A stretch of DNA of 64,000 bases from Istiophorus platypterus. Lineage: Eukaryota > Chordata > Actinopteri > Istiophoriformes > Istiophoridae. The DNA is taken from the NCBI GenBank assembly GCA_016859345.1, contig CM029116.1, forward strand, positions 3,560,143 to 3,624,142, written 5' to 3'. Made by a program: the position numbers and the translations under genes. How positions within the stretch are numbered: position 1 is the stretch's first letter; the number at the start of each line of letters is the position of its first letter. The notes under the pieces were generated by a model, which made no database searches, had not been told where the DNA came from, and worked only from the letters and a program-made list of their open reading frames with translations. Positions 62,376-64,000 of this stretch are shown one piece after another.

Positions 62376-64000
62376 AAAAACGTGGTGTTTTCGTCCTGCA
62401 GTCGGCTCTTGCAAGTGTCCGAGCACAGCACATTTTCCCCTCATGCCTTGTTAGCGCGGTGACTTCATCCTGGAGGAATGGAACTCAAACTCGTGTCGTA
62501 ACTCGGACTGTGGCTTTAACATTGTGTAGCACCAAAAAAGTGGCCAAATTACAGATGGGCAGTTTTCTAATAATCTCCAAAAAAAAAAAGTTTTCTGAAG
62601 AAGGAAAGGCAGAAATTTGTATTAGATAAACGAGAGTCTGCTCTAATCTAAAACTTTTGAGTTTGCAAGCTCCTTTTATGAATGAACAGCGATGGGAGGA
62701 GTATATATTGAAGTACAATGTAGATTAGGCTCTGTCCTTGTACTACTGAATGTCTCAAAGCGTAATATGAGATAAAATTCCCGTTAGTGGCCTTTTTAGG
62801 TATCTTGTCGCATTATCCACCTCTGGTGCAATGACCATTTCGCCTTGAGCACAGTGATGGAACAAGTTTAAGAAAACTCGATGAAATAGTATTTTTTTTC
62901 TCCATATTAATACCAGTGGGTTCGTTTGTTTTTTTTGTTTTTTTTTGTTTTTGTCTTCTGTTAAATAGGTCCATCACAACGTATCATGAGGATCTTCATA
63001 GTCCCTTCTACTTTCTTGCCATGACTCAAACTACACGGGAAACCTCTCATGGCTATAATCTGTCAGCACGCTCAAGTCATATTTTTGAATAATACTGCGC
63101 GTCTGCACAGAATATTGGCATCGGAAACCGGCATTGGTGGATCCTTGGTCTATAAATTTGCATTTCCGACGCCAGCAGAAATTCCTTTCAATTCAACGCA
63201 GCAGAGAAATGAGTGGCCGTGACAGGGAGATGGCGCCACAGTCCAGCCCGTTCCTCCGCCCCCCGCCCCCAGCGTGGAGCAGCAGCCCTGCAGCCTCTGA
63301 ACAACCTCCGAGCTTGTTATTTACACGCTACCGTTTCTTTTCACTAACGTACCACAGATCTTCTGTTGCCGTCCGAACACAGACAAAGAGAGGATTTAAT
63401 AAAAAAAAAATCTTCCCCCTTCTTTCCTGACGGCAGCGAAACCATCAGATCTGAGTGACACTCAGGTGAGAGATCTCGGTCCAGACTCTGCCCCCCCTCC
63501 CCCCCATCCTCCCCTCTGTCCCTCCGCTGCCCCCCCCCTGCTCTGCACCAGAGTATGGTCCTGTTTCTTAATGAGCTCGGGCACCTCTGGCGCTATCACA
63601 CTCACCATCTGTAATAACCCTCCGCTCATGCTGCAAGGCTTTATTGATCCAGCCTCACTTGTGCTTTCCCCTCTTTTTTATTTTTATTTTTTATTTTACA
63701 ACCTTTACTCCCTCCAAGGGGTCAGCTGAACCCAAAAATGATAAAAACCATGTTATAGTTAAAATATTCCAACCTTAACATAGCAAAGATAATTTTTTTA
63801 AATTGTTTTTCGGCTCCCTGAGTTTGACTTGGCTTAACATCATGACGTCTAGTTTTTTCGGTTTAACGGGCAGCCATTAAAGCCCCAGATGTCAGATGCT
63901 GGATCAAGCATTTTCCCCCGTGAGTCACATCTAACGCCAGGTTTCTGTGTATACTCACAGGTATGTTGAATGTGTGCAAGCGTCTGTGCTTCAGAGCCAG
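62376..64000. other. gene-free right edge
   Basis: Sequence beyond polr1g with T-rich runs near 62928-62952, a C-rich tract at 63490-63540 and no ORF I can assign. I looked for exons of the mammalian POLR1G neighbours ERCC1 and PPP1R13L and recognised none in this stretch. Confidence 0.65.

Noticed and set aside
63134..63430. 98-residue frame with a Pro/Ser-rich segment at the right edge, possible first exon
   Set aside because: No match to the mammalian POLR1G neighbours I can recall and no clear donor; too little sequence remains to judge.

Overview
The window looks like nuclear DNA of a teleost, probably a percomorph. Reasons: intron-containing vertebrate genes with canonical GT-AG splice sites, fish-like versions of foxa3 and polr1g, very dense (CA)n/(GT)n microsatellites, and compact genes with short introns. 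No bacterial, phage, CRISPR or operon-like features were seen.

Layout: roughly the first 45 kb holds no gene I can support. It is a gene-poor flank made of unique sequence, many dinucleotide microsatellites, a ~700-bp triplet-repeat array (6.58-7.28 kb), two imperfect tandem duplications between 27.6 and 32.0 kb that look like unpolished assembly, a degenerate tetranucleotide landscape (38.7-40.5 kb), and several unique blocks that resemble conserved non-coding elements. An exact 170-bp-period tandem duplication lies at 44.48-44.80 kb.

The right 18 kb carries three protein-coding genes. foxa3 (minus strand, 2 coding exons, 466 aa) is a pioneer forkhead factor of endoderm and liver. An IRF2BP-family co-repressor, best called irf2bp1 by neighbourhood (minus strand, 2 exons, 445 aa), keeps the N-terminal zinc finger and C-terminal RING but is short in the middle. 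polr1g (CD3EAP/PAF49; plus strand, 3 exons, 345 aa) encodes an RNA polymerase I subunit. irf2bp1 and polr1g are head to head across a 532-bp CpG-rich interval that is very likely a shared bidirectional promoter. In human all three genes lie in 19q13.32, with FOXA3 and IRF2BP1 adjacent, so the block is conserved synteny with local rearrangement. The genes are not a pathway: two are transcriptional regulators and one is ribosomal-RNA transcription machinery.

Exon boundaries were set by hand from reading-frame continuity and splice consensus. UTR ends, promoters and conserved non-coding calls are inferences. I found no clear evidence of an undescribed biological system. The most interesting items are the head-to-head promoter, the shortened IRF2BP protein, candidate FOXA self-binding sites around foxa3 exon 1, and the duplicated segments.
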